From: Bacteroidales bacterium | GTDB lineage: Bacteria; Bacteroidota; Bacteroidia; Bacteroidales; P3 | Direction: 5' to 3' | Assembly (NCBI GenBank): GCA_016292015.1 | Contig: JAEEZY010000022.1 | Span: forward strand, 1 to 33,788 | Length of the DNA stretch: 33,788 bases | Part shown: one piece after another, positions 16,667 to 24,591 of the stretch | Layout: the number at the start of each line of letters is the position of its first letter | Numbering within the stretch: position 1 is the first letter of the stretch | The notes under the pieces: model-generated | Seen by the model: the letters and a program-made list of their open reading frames with translations, nothing else | Told to the model about the DNA's origin: nothing | Databases searched by the model: none | Program-made: the position numbers and the translations under genes

Positions 16667-19513
16667 ATGAAAAAGCTTTTAAGTTTACTGGTGCTTTTCG
16701 CCCTGTTGGGCTGCACCACTCTGTTCGCTCAGACAGAGAAGAAAGGTAAGGAGAAAAAGACCGACCTTACCGAGAAGGTTCCTATCGACAAGAAGGTCAA
16801 GATTGGCAAACTGGACAACGGGTTGACCTACTACATCCGTGCCAACAAGAAGCCCGAAAACCGTGTGCAGTTCCGCTTGGTGACCAACGCCGGTTCGGTG
16901 CTCGAGGACGAGGACCAGCAGGGCTTGGCTCACTTCTGCGAGCACATGGCCTTCAACGGTACCGAGTACTACAAGGGCAACGAGATGATCAGCGAGTTGC
17001 AGAAGAACGGTATCGAGTTTGGCCGCGGCATCAACGCCTGGACGGCATTCGACGAGACCGTCTATTATGTTGACCTGCCGAGCGACAAGCCTGAGATGGT
17101 CGAGATGGGATTCAAGATTCTCGACGGCTGGGCCGGCAAGCTGCTCTTCACTCCGGAGGAGATAGAGCACGAGCGCGGCGTCATCATCGAGGAATGGCGT
17201 GGCGGCCTCGGCGCCCAGGAGCGTCTGCAGAAAGCTACCTTCCCCATCCTGCTGAAAGGCTCGCAGTATGCACTGCGTCTGCCCATCGGCAAGGAGGAGA
17301 TTATACGCAACTTCAAGCGCGACGTCATCGTGCGCTTCTACAAGGATTGGTATCGTCCTGACATGCAGGCCGTCATCATCGTAGGCGACATCGACGTTGA
17401 CAAGATGGAAGCCAAAGTGAAGGAGTACTTCGCCAGCCGCGAGGCCGTGAAGAACCCGCGTAAGCGTCCGAACTTCGACATCCCGAAGAACAAAGAGCCC
17501 CTCATCGCCATCGCTACCGACAAGGAGGCTACCGGCACCACTCTCGCCATGTTCTGGAAACACGACAAGGCTCCGCAGGGCACCGTGGGTGACTACCGCA
17601 ACAGCCTTATCCGCCAGCTCATCAACGGTATGTTGAGCGACCGCTTCGACGAAATATGTGAGAAGGCAAGCTCGCCCCTCATCCAGGCCGGCGCCGGCTA
17701 TGAGACCTTCCTCGGCCGCTCGTGCGACGCCTTCGCAGTAGAAGGTGCCCCGAAAGACGGTAAAGTCGATAAAGCTATCGAGGTGCTTCTCACCGAGATG
17801 CGCCGCGTCGATCAGCACGGTTTCCTTCAGGCCGAACTCGACCGCCAGAAAGAGGAGCTGCTGAGCCGCTACAAGAAGATGGCTAAAGAGGAGAACAAGA
17901 CCCAGAGCGTCAGTTTCGCTCAGGAATACACCAACAACTTCCTCGAGAACGAGGTTATCCCCGGCATCCGTCAGGAATACCGCTATGCCAACGAGTTTGT
18001 GCCCGAAATAACCCTCGACGAGGTGAACGCTATGGTTAAGGGTTGGATTACCGACGAGAACTTCGTCCTCTGGCTCACCGCCAACAGCAAGGTGAAGGTT
18101 CCCAGCGAGAAGGCTGCCCTGAAACTCTACAAGAAGGCTATGAGCGCCAAGACCACTCCGTGGGTTGACAACTTCAAGGACGAGCCTCTCTTCAGCAAGG
18201 ATCTCCCCGCCGTCGCTGCCAAGGTGACCAAGGAGAACAAGGCTCTCGACTACACCGAATACACCTGCCCCAACGGCATCCGCTTCATCGTGAAGAAGAC
18301 CGACTACAAAGCCGACGAAATCCGCATGAGCTCGTTCGCCAAGGGTGGTGCCTCCATCTATGAGGACAACGAGGCCTACATGGCTCAGACAGCCGCACAG
18401 CTGATTGACGACGCCGGTATCGCTCAGTTCAACAGCAGCCAGCTGACCAAGAAACTCAAAGGTATGAACCTGAGCATCAGCCCGTCGATTGGCAACGAGA
18501 CTCAGGGCTTCAGCGGCAACTGCTCGCCGAAAGACCTCGAGACTATGCTCCAGCTGCTCTATCTCTACTATGATGCTCCGCGCAAAGACCAGGAGTCCTT
18601 CGACAAGAACATCGACGCCCTGCGCAGCCAGATAAAGTTCATGGGCGAGAACCCGCAGTTCGTATTCATCAAGAAATACATCGAGACCGTCTATCCCGAC
18701 AACAAGCGTCTTGTGATACTGCCCACCGAGCAGCACATCAACAGCTTGAAACTCGACCGCGTGTATGAGATATACAAAGAACGCTTCAACGACGCCAGCA
18801 ACCAGACCTTCTTCTTCGTCGGAAACGTCAGCGACAAGGACATAGAGCTGATAGCCAAGTATATCGGCAACCTGCCCTGCACCGGCAAGCAGAAAGGCGA
18901 GACCTGGAAAGACCGCGAGCCGAAATTCGTGAGCGGCACCCCGCGCGCCACTGCCTACAAGGGCACCGACAACCAGGGCATGCTGATGATCTACGGCGAA
19001 AGCCAGGGATTTGTCAACACCAAGAAGAACAAGGTGATCATCAACCAGCTGAGCGACGCTATGGAAATCAGCGCCCTCGAAATCATCCGCGAGAAGATGG
19101 GTGGCACCTACAGCCCCAGCGTGAACGTGAGCTACGACGTTGACGGCGACGGCAAGGGTACGAAGGTGAGCTGGATGTTCTACATCAACTGCGACCCCGA
19201 CAACATGGCCAACGTGGAGAAGGCTGCCATCGAAATCCTCAACCAGTACATCAACGAGGGTCCGAACGCCGAGACGCTTGGCAAGGTTCAGGAGCAGCAG
19301 ATCATCAACCGCGAGAACGCACGTCAGGAGAACAGCTTCTGGATGGGACAGATAGAAGGAAGCTATCAGTATAACGAGGACCGCGACGACCTGGACAAAT
19401 ATCCCGAGCTGGTGAAATCGGTCACCGCCAAGGAGATACAGGAAGCCGCCGGCAAGTTCATCAACATGAAGAACTACGCAGTCATCATGCTGATGCCTGA
19501 GGATAAGAAATAA
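16667..19513 (+). CDS. M16 family zinc metallopeptidase (PqqL/pitrilysin-like), exported
   Basis: The 948-residue protein has the usual length of periplasmic M16 peptidases, which cleave peptides in a closed chamber made of two homologous halves. The inverted zinc motif HxxEH is HFCEH at residues 89-93. The third ligand is in ERGVIIEEW; E176 is most likely, with E169 as the accompanying acidic residue. The second half (from about residue 530) lacks the motif, as expected for the inactive half. The N-terminus has a signal sequence with LLGC at residues 13-16, a possible lipobox; cleavage by signal peptidase I after a later Ala is the alternative. Two good promoters precede it and a strong terminator follows, so it is probably monocistronic. 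The precise substrate is unknown. Confidence 0.93.
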   Translation: MKKLLSLLVLFALLGCTTLFAQTEKKGKEKKTDLTEKVPIDKKVKIGKLDNGLTYYIRANKKPENRVQFRLVTNAGSVLEDEDQQGLAHFCEHMAFNGTEYYKGNEMISELQKNGIEFGRGINAWTAFDETVYYVDLPSDKPEMVEMGFKILDGWAGKLLFTPEEIEHERGVIIEEWRGGLGAQERLQKATFPILLKGSQYALRLPIGKEEIIRNFKRDVIVRFYKDWYRPDMQAVIIVGDIDVDKMEAKVKEYFASREAVKNPRKRPNFDIPKNKEPLIAIATDKEATGTTLAMFWKHDKAPQGTVGDYRNSLIRQLINGMLSDRFDEICEKASSPLIQAGAGYETFLGRSCDAFAVEGAPKDGKVDKAIEVLLTEMRRVDQHGFLQAELDRQKEELLSRYKKMAKEENKTQSVSFAQEYTNNFLENEVIPGIRQEYRYANEFVPEITLDEVNAMVKGWITDENFVLWLTANSKVKVPSEKAALKLYKKAMSAKTTPWVDNFKDEPLFSKDLPAVAAKVTKENKALDYTEYTCPNGIRFIVKKTDYKADEIRMSSFAKGGASIYEDNEAYMAQTAAQLIDDAGIAQFNSSQLTKKLKGMNLSISPSIGNETQGFSGNCSPKDLETMLQLLYLYYDAPRKDQESFDKNIDALRSQIKFMGENPQFVFIKKYIETVYPDNKRLVILPTEQHINSLKLDRVYEIYKERFNDASNQTFFFVGNVSDKDIELIAKYIGNLPCTGKQKGETWKDREPKFVSGTPRATAYKGTDNQGMLMIYGESQGFVNTKKNKVIINQLSDAMEISALEIIREKMGGTYSPSVNVSYDVDGDGKGTKVSWMFYINCDPDNMANVEKAAIEILNQYINEGPNAETLGKVQEQQIINRENARQENSFWMGQIEGSYQYNEDRDDLDKYPELVKSVTAKEIQEAAGKFINMKNYAVIMLMPEDKK

Positions 19514-19534
19514 CTTAGCAGTCAGCTGTTAGTA

Positions 19535-19569
19535 AAAGAAGGACGCCAGACGGCGTCCTTCTTTTTTTT
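19535..19569 (+). terminator. Rho-independent terminator of the M16 gene
   Basis: The hairpin AAAGAAGGACGCC / GGCGTCCTTCTTT (13-bp stem, loop AGAC) is followed by an uninterrupted T tract. On the minus strand the same hairpin has only a weak T-rich tail, so it may also help end ftsK transcripts. Confidence 0.92.
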
Positions 19570-19590
19570 GTTGGCAGAGAGTGGGTGGGA

Positions 19591-19662
19591 GGTTCTGAGG
19601 GTTCTGAATAATCTGAATATTCTGAATGTTCCGATTGTTCCGAATAATCTAAATAATCTGAC
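19591..19662. repeat. Eight degenerate 9-bp tandem repeats between convergent genes
   Basis: Units are ggttctgag, ggttctgaa, taatctgaa, tattctgaa, tgttccgat, tgttccgaa, taatctaaa and taatctgac. Read on the minus strand in the frame of ftsK beyond its stop codon, they give an acidic Ser-Glu/Asp-Tyr repeat, much like the linker inside FtsK. Confidence 0.8.
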
Positions 19663-19676
19663 CTCTGACTGTTCTC

Positions 19677-22235
19677 CTAAAGATTCCTTAGGATCTCTTC
19701 CAGCTCTACCTCGTCTTTTATCAGCACGTCGCGGGCTTTGCTGCCCTTGTAGGGGCCTACGATGCCGGCGGCTTCTAGTTGGTCGATGATTCGTCCTGCG
19801 CGGTTGTAGCCGAGTTGCAGCTTGCGTTGCAGCAGCGATGTGGAACCGAACTGGCTGGCCACCACCAAGCGGGCAGCATCATTGAAGAACTCGTCCTTCT
19901 GCTTGGGGTCGAAGTCTTTGGTGGGTTCGTCGTTCTCGTCGAGGTATTCGGGCAGCATGAAGATGTTCGAGTCGGAGTAGCCGCGCTGGTCGCCGATGAA
20001 ATGGGTCAGCTTCTCAATTTCTGGTGTGTCGATAAGGGCGCATTGCAGACGTATCATATCTTTTCCTGCCAGCGAGATAAGCATGTCGCCGCGTCCTATG
20101 AGTTGCTGTGCGCCGCCTGTGTCGAGGATGGTCTTCGAGTCAATGCCGGAGGTGACGCGGAATGCCGCTCGTGCAGGGAAGTTGGCCTTGATGGTGCCGG
20201 TGATGATGTTCGTCGTAGGACGCTGTGTGGCGATGATGAGGTGTATGCCCACGGCGCGAGCCAGCTGGGCGATACGAGCTATGGGAAGCTCCACCTCTTT
20301 GCCTGCCGTCATGATAAGGTCGCCGAACTCGTCGATGATGACGACGATATAGGGCAGATAGCGGTGTCCGTGCTCGGGGTTGAGGCGGCGGTGGATGAAC
20401 TTGTCGTTGTATTCGGTTATCTTGCGTACGCCAGCCTGTTTGAGCAGGTCGTAGCGGGTGTCCATCTCTATACAGAGTGAGTTGAGCGTGCGCACCACCT
20501 TCTTGGTGTCGGTGATGACGGCTTCCTCTTCGTCGGGCATCTTGGCCAGATAGTGCCGCTCGATGGCGGAGTAGAGCGAGAACTCCACCTTCTTGGGGTC
20601 AACGAGCACCAGCTTCAGCTCTGACGGATGCTTCTTATATAGCAGCGAGGCGAGCACAGCGTTGAGACCCACCGACTTACCTGTGCCTGTGGCGCCAGCC
20701 ATAAGCAGGTGGGGCATCTTGGCGAGGTCGGCCACCAGCACGTCGTTGCTGATGGTCTTTCCGAAGGCTATGGGCAGCTCCATCTTCGCGTTGCGGAAGG
20801 CGTCGCTTTCAAGCATGGTCTTCATTGCCACAATCTGTGGTTTTGCGTTAGGCACCTCGATGCCGATGTTGCTCTCGCCTGGGATGGGCGCTATGATACG
20901 TATGCCCAGTGCCGCCAGCGAGAGGGCTATGTCGTCCTCGAGGTTCTTGATTTTGCTGATGCGGACGCCCGGAGCCGGCTTAATCTTGTAGAGAGTGACG
21001 GTGGGGCCGGGGGTGGCGGTGATTTCGTTGATCTCGATGCCGTAGTCGCGCAGGGTTTGTACGATGCGGTCTTTGTTGGCGATGAGTTCCTCTTTGGTCA
21101 CCTTTACATTGGCGGTCTCCCAGTCTTCGAGGATGTCGGTGGAAGGCATGATGAAGTCGCCAAGGTCGAGGTGCGGGTCGTAGAGGTCGTTGACGCCGAA
21201 GTGGCGGGAGTAGTCGTTGTCGTTGTCATTGTCGGACGGGTCGGACGGGTCAGTCGAGTCGGACAGGTCGGGATTGTCCGGCGGGGTGGTATCGTCGGGC
21301 ATGTTGATTTTGAAGTCGATGCCGTCGGGGGAAGAAGGTGTTGGGTCGAGGGGTTGCGAAACCTGAAGGTCAAGGGGTTCGGGGGAATCGGAGGATTCGG
21401 ATGGTTCAAAGGGTTCGGAGGAATCTGAAGGTTCGGGGGTGGGCGGTGTGTCGGGGCGGTTGATTTGGTTGAGGAAGTCGTTGAAGTCGTCGTGTTGAGG
21501 TTGTTCGGGGCTTTCAGAGTTTTCAGAGTTTTCAGAATTTTTGGACAGTTCGCGCTGTAGGGCTTTCTGGGCTTCTTTTTCGGCTTTCAGTTTGGCGCGC
21601 TCGGCGCGGCGCAACTCGCGGCGTTTAGCCCAGTCGGCGAAGCGCTGCTGCCATTTCTCGCGGTTGAAGTGGATGCGCACCTTGTGGACGAAGAAGAGTA
21701 CGGCGGCGGCGGAGAAGAGGAGGATGATGAAGGTGAACCAAGATATGAGGCTGTAGAGGCTGCGGGCTATGACATAGCCCATATTGCCGGCGTAGGAGTC
21801 GAGGGTGGAGGGAGAGTCCCAGTTGTTGCCCATCCAGTGGCCGGCGATATAGCCGAAGAGAGTGGAAGCCCAGACGATCCAGAAGAGTGTTACCCAAATG
21901 GTGGTGGCCAGATGTGTCTTGCGGCCGCAGAGGCGGATGCCGAAAAGGAAGAGGATGAGCAGGAGGCCGAAGGCGCCGACGCCGAAGCTGTGGGCGGTGA
22001 GACGCAGGGCGAACCAGCCACCGACGATGCCCATCCAGTTGTCGCGAGAGTTTTCGATGGGAGCGCCCTTGACGTAGAAAGAGAGGATGGCTAGGAAAAG
22101 GAAAAGGGAGAAGAGAATGAGCGAAACGCCGCATAGGCGCGCGAACCCGTCGCTACGGAGGAATTCCTTGAATTTGGCTGCGTTGTTCTTTGCGGATGGC
22201 TTGCTTTGTTTTTTTTGTGCTTTCTTTTTCGACAT
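19677..22235 (-). CDS. ftsK: DNA translocase FtsK/SpoIIIE
   Basis: This 852-residue protein is the septal DNA pump that clears chromosome ends and helps XerCD dimer resolution. Four hydrophobic segments lie at about residues 34-55, 68-102, 108-132 and 152-184. A long linker (about 190-345) follows: first basic and coiled-coil-like, then acidic and Ser/Pro/Asp-rich with NSENSENSE and DPSDPSDNDNDND runs. The motor domain has Walker A GATGTGKS at 514-521 and Walker B VVIIDEFGDL at 631-640. The C-terminal winged-helix gamma domain (about 783-852) contains STSLLQRKLQLGYNRA. The start MSKKKAQ is supported by the basic N-terminus before the first membrane segment. The stop is TAG, followed by 53 more open codons in frame. 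Confidence 0.97.
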   Translation of the reverse strand: MSKKKAQKKQSKPSAKNNAAKFKEFLRSDGFARLCGVSLILFSLFLFLAILSFYVKGAPIENSRDNWMGIVGGWFALRLTAHSFGVGAFGLLLILFLFGIRLCGRKTHLATTIWVTLFWIVWASTLFGYIAGHWMGNNWDSPSTLDSYAGNMGYVIARSLYSLISWFTFIILLFSAAAVLFFVHKVRIHFNREKWQQRFADWAKRRELRRAERAKLKAEKEAQKALQRELSKNSENSENSESPEQPQHDDFNDFLNQINRPDTPPTPEPSDSSEPFEPSESSDSPEPLDLQVSQPLDPTPSSPDGIDFKINMPDDTTPPDNPDLSDSTDPSDPSDNDNDNDYSRHFGVNDLYDPHLDLGDFIMPSTDILEDWETANVKVTKEELIANKDRIVQTLRDYGIEINEITATPGPTVTLYKIKPAPGVRISKIKNLEDDIALSLAALGIRIIAPIPGESNIGIEVPNAKPQIVAMKTMLESDAFRNAKMELPIAFGKTISNDVLVADLAKMPHLLMAGATGTGKSVGLNAVLASLLYKKHPSELKLVLVDPKKVEFSLYSAIERHYLAKMPDEEEAVITDTKKVVRTLNSLCIEMDTRYDLLKQAGVRKITEYNDKFIHRRLNPEHGHRYLPYIVVIIDEFGDLIMTAGKEVELPIARIAQLARAVGIHLIIATQRPTTNIITGTIKANFPARAAFRVTSGIDSKTILDTGGAQQLIGRGDMLISLAGKDMIRLQCALIDTPEIEKLTHFIGDQRGYSDSNIFMLPEYLDENDEPTKDFDPKQKDEFFNDAARLVVASQFGSTSLLQRKLQLGYNRAGRIIDQLEAAGIVGPYKGSKARDVLIKDEVELEEILRNL

Positions 22236-22296
22236 CGATGTATTTTTTCGAAGTAAACGGAGTACTCGGAGAGTTCAGCGTATTAAGAATTTTGAA

Positions 22297-22330
22297 ATAG
22301 GCTATCCTAAGTTTGGTTAGGATAGCCTAT
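22297..22330 (-). terminator. Perfect 14-bp hairpin downstream of the DUF4412-like gene
   Basis: ATAGGCTATCCTAA and its exact complement flank a 6-nt loop. The hairpin starts 24 nt past the stop codon of the minus-strand gene and lies before ftsK. The T tract after it is short (TTTCAAAATTC), so termination could be partial and ftsK could receive some readthrough. Confidence 0.7.
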
Positions 22331-22353
22331 GGGTGCTTGAACGGTAGAAGGGA

Positions 22354-23085
22354 TTATTCGTCGCCGAGGAGTTCGATGGCTTCCTGCAGCTCCTTCATGA
22401 ACTTGTTGAATTCCTCTTCGGTAGCCTCTTTGAAGCCGGCGGGGAGGAGCATGTCAACGTCCTTGACTTTGCCTTTAACAATCTCCGTGCAGGTATAGGT
22501 TACGGCCTTGCCGTCGCCGAGCTGCTGCTCGAACTTCAGGGGCACACCCTTGATGCCGTTGAACAGGAAGTTGTACTCGGGGCCGATCTCGTCGGTGTAC
22601 CAGAAGGTGATGGGGTTGTCCTCGCCCGAGTCCTCGTCGAAGACATGGAGGATGGCTTTCTTGGCGGTCATGCCGACCATCTCCTGGGTTTCGCCAGCGA
22701 CATATTCGAAATAGAAATGACCGGGGGCGTTGTCAACGATGGAGAGGGAGTCGGCTTCGGCTTTGCTATGTGTTTCGCGGATGAGGAACTTGCCGTCGCC
22801 GGTGTAGGTCTCGAGCTCGATGTCGTTGGCAGCGAGGTAGGAGATGTAGGGGCTGAAGTCGGCGTTGGTGGTGACTTTATAGCCGTTCTGGAGCTTGCTG
22901 CTCATAAAGAGCTGGTCGTCGTAAACCTTGAGCTCTACGGTTTGCTGCTCGGCAGGAATCTGGAACGAGGTGGTTCCCGTGCTTTCGAGTTTGTATTTGA
23001 CGATGCCGCGGAACTTGTTCTGCGCTTGGACGGTCATGGAGGCAACGACGAGAAGGGCGGTTGCCAGGATTGCTAATTTCTTCAT
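22354..23085 (-). CDS. Exported DUF4412/GLPGLI-like periplasmic protein
   Basis: The 243-residue protein opens with a clear signal peptide (basic MKK, hydrophobic core, VQAQ near residue 22). The body is beta-rich. The segment TDEIGPEYNFLFNGIKGVPL followed by LLPAGF resembles the C-terminal half of DUF4412/GLPGLI proteins, in which an I-G-P...G-x-P-L turn precedes a strand and a Pro-Gly ending. These are envelope proteins of unknown function, common in Bacteroidota. The C-terminal 25 residues are acidic and probably helical. The gene lies 118 bp upstream of ftsK in the same direction, separated by a hairpin. The family call is from motif memory. Confidence 0.75.
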   Translation of the reverse strand: MKKLAILATALLVVASMTVQAQNKFRGIVKYKLESTGTTSFQIPAEQQTVELKVYDDQLFMSSKLQNGYKVTTNADFSPYISYLAANDIELETYTGDGKFLIRETHSKAEADSLSIVDNAPGHFYFEYVAGETQEMVGMTAKKAILHVFDEDSGEDNPITFWYTDEIGPEYNFLFNGIKGVPLKFEQQLGDGKAVTYTCTEIVKGKVKDVDMLLPAGFKEATEEEFNKFMKELQEAIELLGDE

Positions 23086-23297
23086 GAGTGTATAGTTTTT
23101 TCTTGTTTCTATTCTTTTTGTATCGTTATAAACGAAAAGATTGTATTTTTATTCTATGCGGACGCATTTTTTTATTTTTGTCTCGACACAATAATGGAGC
23201 GATGCCATCGTTTTATAACATCGTGCTGACATTAGGCGACAGAATGAGCATGTTTTTCTTCAGGTTGTTTTCGGTGGGTGAACAGAGGGGGTGAAAT
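23086..23297. other. Gene-free part of the second divergent spacer
   Basis: I see no convincing gene. The stretch after the DUF4412-like start is T-rich on the plus strand and holds a short inverted repeat ATGCG-GA-CGCAT at 23156-23167. No exact -33/-7 pair for the minus-strand gene was found. Confidence 0.4.
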
Positions 23298-23440
23298 TCT
23301 AGGGTAATTATAGGGTAGCTCTATGGTAACTCTATAGTAAGTCTATAGTAGGTCTATAGTAACGCTATGGTAACGTTATGGTAGGGAGCAGGTGGCTTCG
23401 AGGCGGCGCCGAGTGAACTCCGAGTAAACTCCGAGGGGGG
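23298..23440. repeat. Array of 13 degenerate 11-bp tandem repeats (array 2)
   Basis: The sequence splits with no phase slip into tctagggtaat, tatagggtagc, tctatggtaac, tctatagtaag, tctatagtagg, tctatagtaac, gctatggtaac, gttatggtagg, gagcaggtggc, ttcgaggcggc, gccgagtgaac, tccgagtaaac and tccgagggggg. The consensus TCTATGGTAAC is one small step from that of array 1 (TCCGTGGTAAC). As with array 1, it separates two divergent genes. Confidence 0.85.
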
Positions 23441-23494
23441 GAGGGATTGCCCTTTGGGAAAATAAAAGGCGAGGGGCGACGTTATTAATAGCGT

Positions 23495-24433
23495 ATGAAG
23501 AAGTTGATAGTTTATTCCACTCTCTTTTTCGCTGCGCTGCTGTGGGGTGTGAGTTTCATAATGACGAAGGAGGTGTCGCTGACGGCACCCAACATGACGG
23601 CTCTGCACATTATCACGTTCAGGATGCTGCTGGCGTCGGTGGTGATGATACCGCTGCTGGCGGTGCTGGGGAAGCTGGAGAAGGTGAGGAAAGAAGACGT
23701 GAAGTGGTTTCTGCTGCTGAGCTTTGCCGAGCCGTTTCTGTACAGTTTTCTTGAGACGAGCGGCACGCTGAAGGTTGACGGGAGCCTGGCTGCGGTGGTG
23801 GTGGCGACGATACCGCTGTTTGTGCCGTTCGGTATGGCGGCGGTGTATAAGGAGAAGATAAAGGTGCTGACGATGGTGGGGATAGTGCTGTCGCTGATTG
23901 GTATCGGAGTGATGCTGATGGGCGGCGGTATGACGACGGGCGGCGGGAAGGAGGTGGTCGAAGGGCTTCTGTTCCTGGCAGGCGCGGTGGTGGTGGCTGT
24001 CATCTACACGCTGATTCTGGTGAAGGTGGTCGATCACTACAGGCCTATTACCATCACGGTATACCAGAACCTGATAGGGCTGATGTATTATGTACCGGTG
24101 ATGCTGCTGGTTGACGGAACCAAGCTGCAGGCGCTTACGTTCTCGCTGAAGGTGTTGCTGCTGCTGCTGGCGCTCGGCATACTGTGCAGCACGGTGGCGT
24201 ATGCCTGCTACAACTACGGCATACGGCATATCGGCGCTACGGCGTCGTGCATCTTCACCAACACGATACCGGTGTTTTCGATGATAGCTGCTGTGGCGAT
24301 AGGGCAGGAGGGGTTCTCCGTGATGAAGGCGGTGGGTATGGCGATAGTGATAGTGGGAGTGGTGATAGTGCAGGTGCGTGCCCGCACAGGGGTCCGTGCC
24401 CGGACAGGGCAAATGGAGGGAGAGGAAGGGTGA
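23495..24433 (+). CDS. EamA/DMT-superfamily transporter (10 TM)
   Basis: The 312-residue protein shows about ten hydrophobic segments in two EamA halves, the usual size for this inner-membrane family. The first segment has the typical AALLWGVSFIMTK. The second half has the typical pattern YNYGIRHIGATASCIFTNTI and ends with a long hydrophobic helix, VGMAIVIVGVVIVQV. The family exports or exchanges metabolites such as amino acids or nucleosides; the substrate cannot be told here. The C-terminal tail VRARTG-VRARTG comes from a tandem 18-bp duplication (see 24374-24409). The ATG is preceded by no exact promoter match. The gene stands alone, after a divergent spacer and before a 158-bp gap. Confidence 0.9.
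   Translation: MKKLIVYSTLFFAALLWGVSFIMTKEVSLTAPNMTALHIITFRMLLASVVMIPLLAVLGKLEKVRKEDVKWFLLLSFAEPFLYSFLETSGTLKVDGSLAAVVVATIPLFVPFGMAAVYKEKIKVLTMVGIVLSLIGIGVMLMGGGMTTGGGKEVVEGLLFLAGAVVVAVIYTLILVKVVDHYRPITITVYQNLIGLMYYVPVMLLVDGTKLQALTFSLKVLLLLLALGILCSTVAYACYNYGIRHIGATASCIFTNTIPVFSMIAAVAIGQEGFSVMKAVGMAIVIVGVVIVQVRARTGVRARTGQMEGEEG
24374..24409 (+). repeat. Tandem 18-bp mini-hairpins with compensatory base changes
   Basis: The two units are GTGCG-TGCC-CGCAC-AGGG and GTCCG-TGCC-CGGAC-AGGG. Each can fold into a 5-bp stem with the loop TGCC. They differ at only two positions, and these two pair with each other in the stem (G-C in one, C-G in the other). They lie in the last codons of the transporter gene. 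Confidence 0.75.
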
Positions 24434-24591
24434 GAAATAGAACAGAAATTTGAAGAAATAGACCAAGATTAATGCTTAGCAGTCAGCAGTCAGTAGAACA
24501 TATCAACATAAAACCTATCAACGATAACCATAAGCAGTCAGCAGTTTGTATTGTCTAATCACTAATCACTAATCACCATTCACTAATCCCA
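24434..24591. repeat. Spacer with 7-bp repeats: TTAGCAG/TCAGCAG and TAATCAC arrays
   Basis: At 24476-24496 the units are ttagcag, tcagcag, tcagtag; a related gcagtcagcag lies at about 24533-24543. At 24556-24590 five units (taatcac three times, cattcac, taatccc) run up to one base before the ATG of the phosphoesterase gene, so they occupy the place of a ribosome binding site. No promoter match or hairpin terminator was found in the spacer. Confidence 0.7.

Noticed and set aside
16685..18736. 683-codon minus-strand open frame opposite the M16 gene
   Set aside because: It is a shadow caused by codon bias: the plus strand has the full M16 zinc motif, signal peptide, promoters and terminator. 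The antisense product is Leu/Val/Glu-rich without any recognisable domain.
23156..23180. Intrinsic terminator (ATGCG-GA-CGCAT followed by T-rich sequence, plus strand)
   Set aside because: The stem is only 5 bp with a 2-nt loop and no plus-strand gene ends upstream of it.
23088..23294. 68-codon plus-strand frame MYSFFLFLFF in the divergent spacer
   Set aside because: Low-complexity T-rich start, no family resemblance, no following gene in an operon and no promoter match.
23354..24466. 370-codon minus-strand frame opposite the EamA transporter
   Set aside because: Its product is His/Arg/Gln-rich low-complexity sequence, while the plus strand encodes a clean ten-helix transporter.
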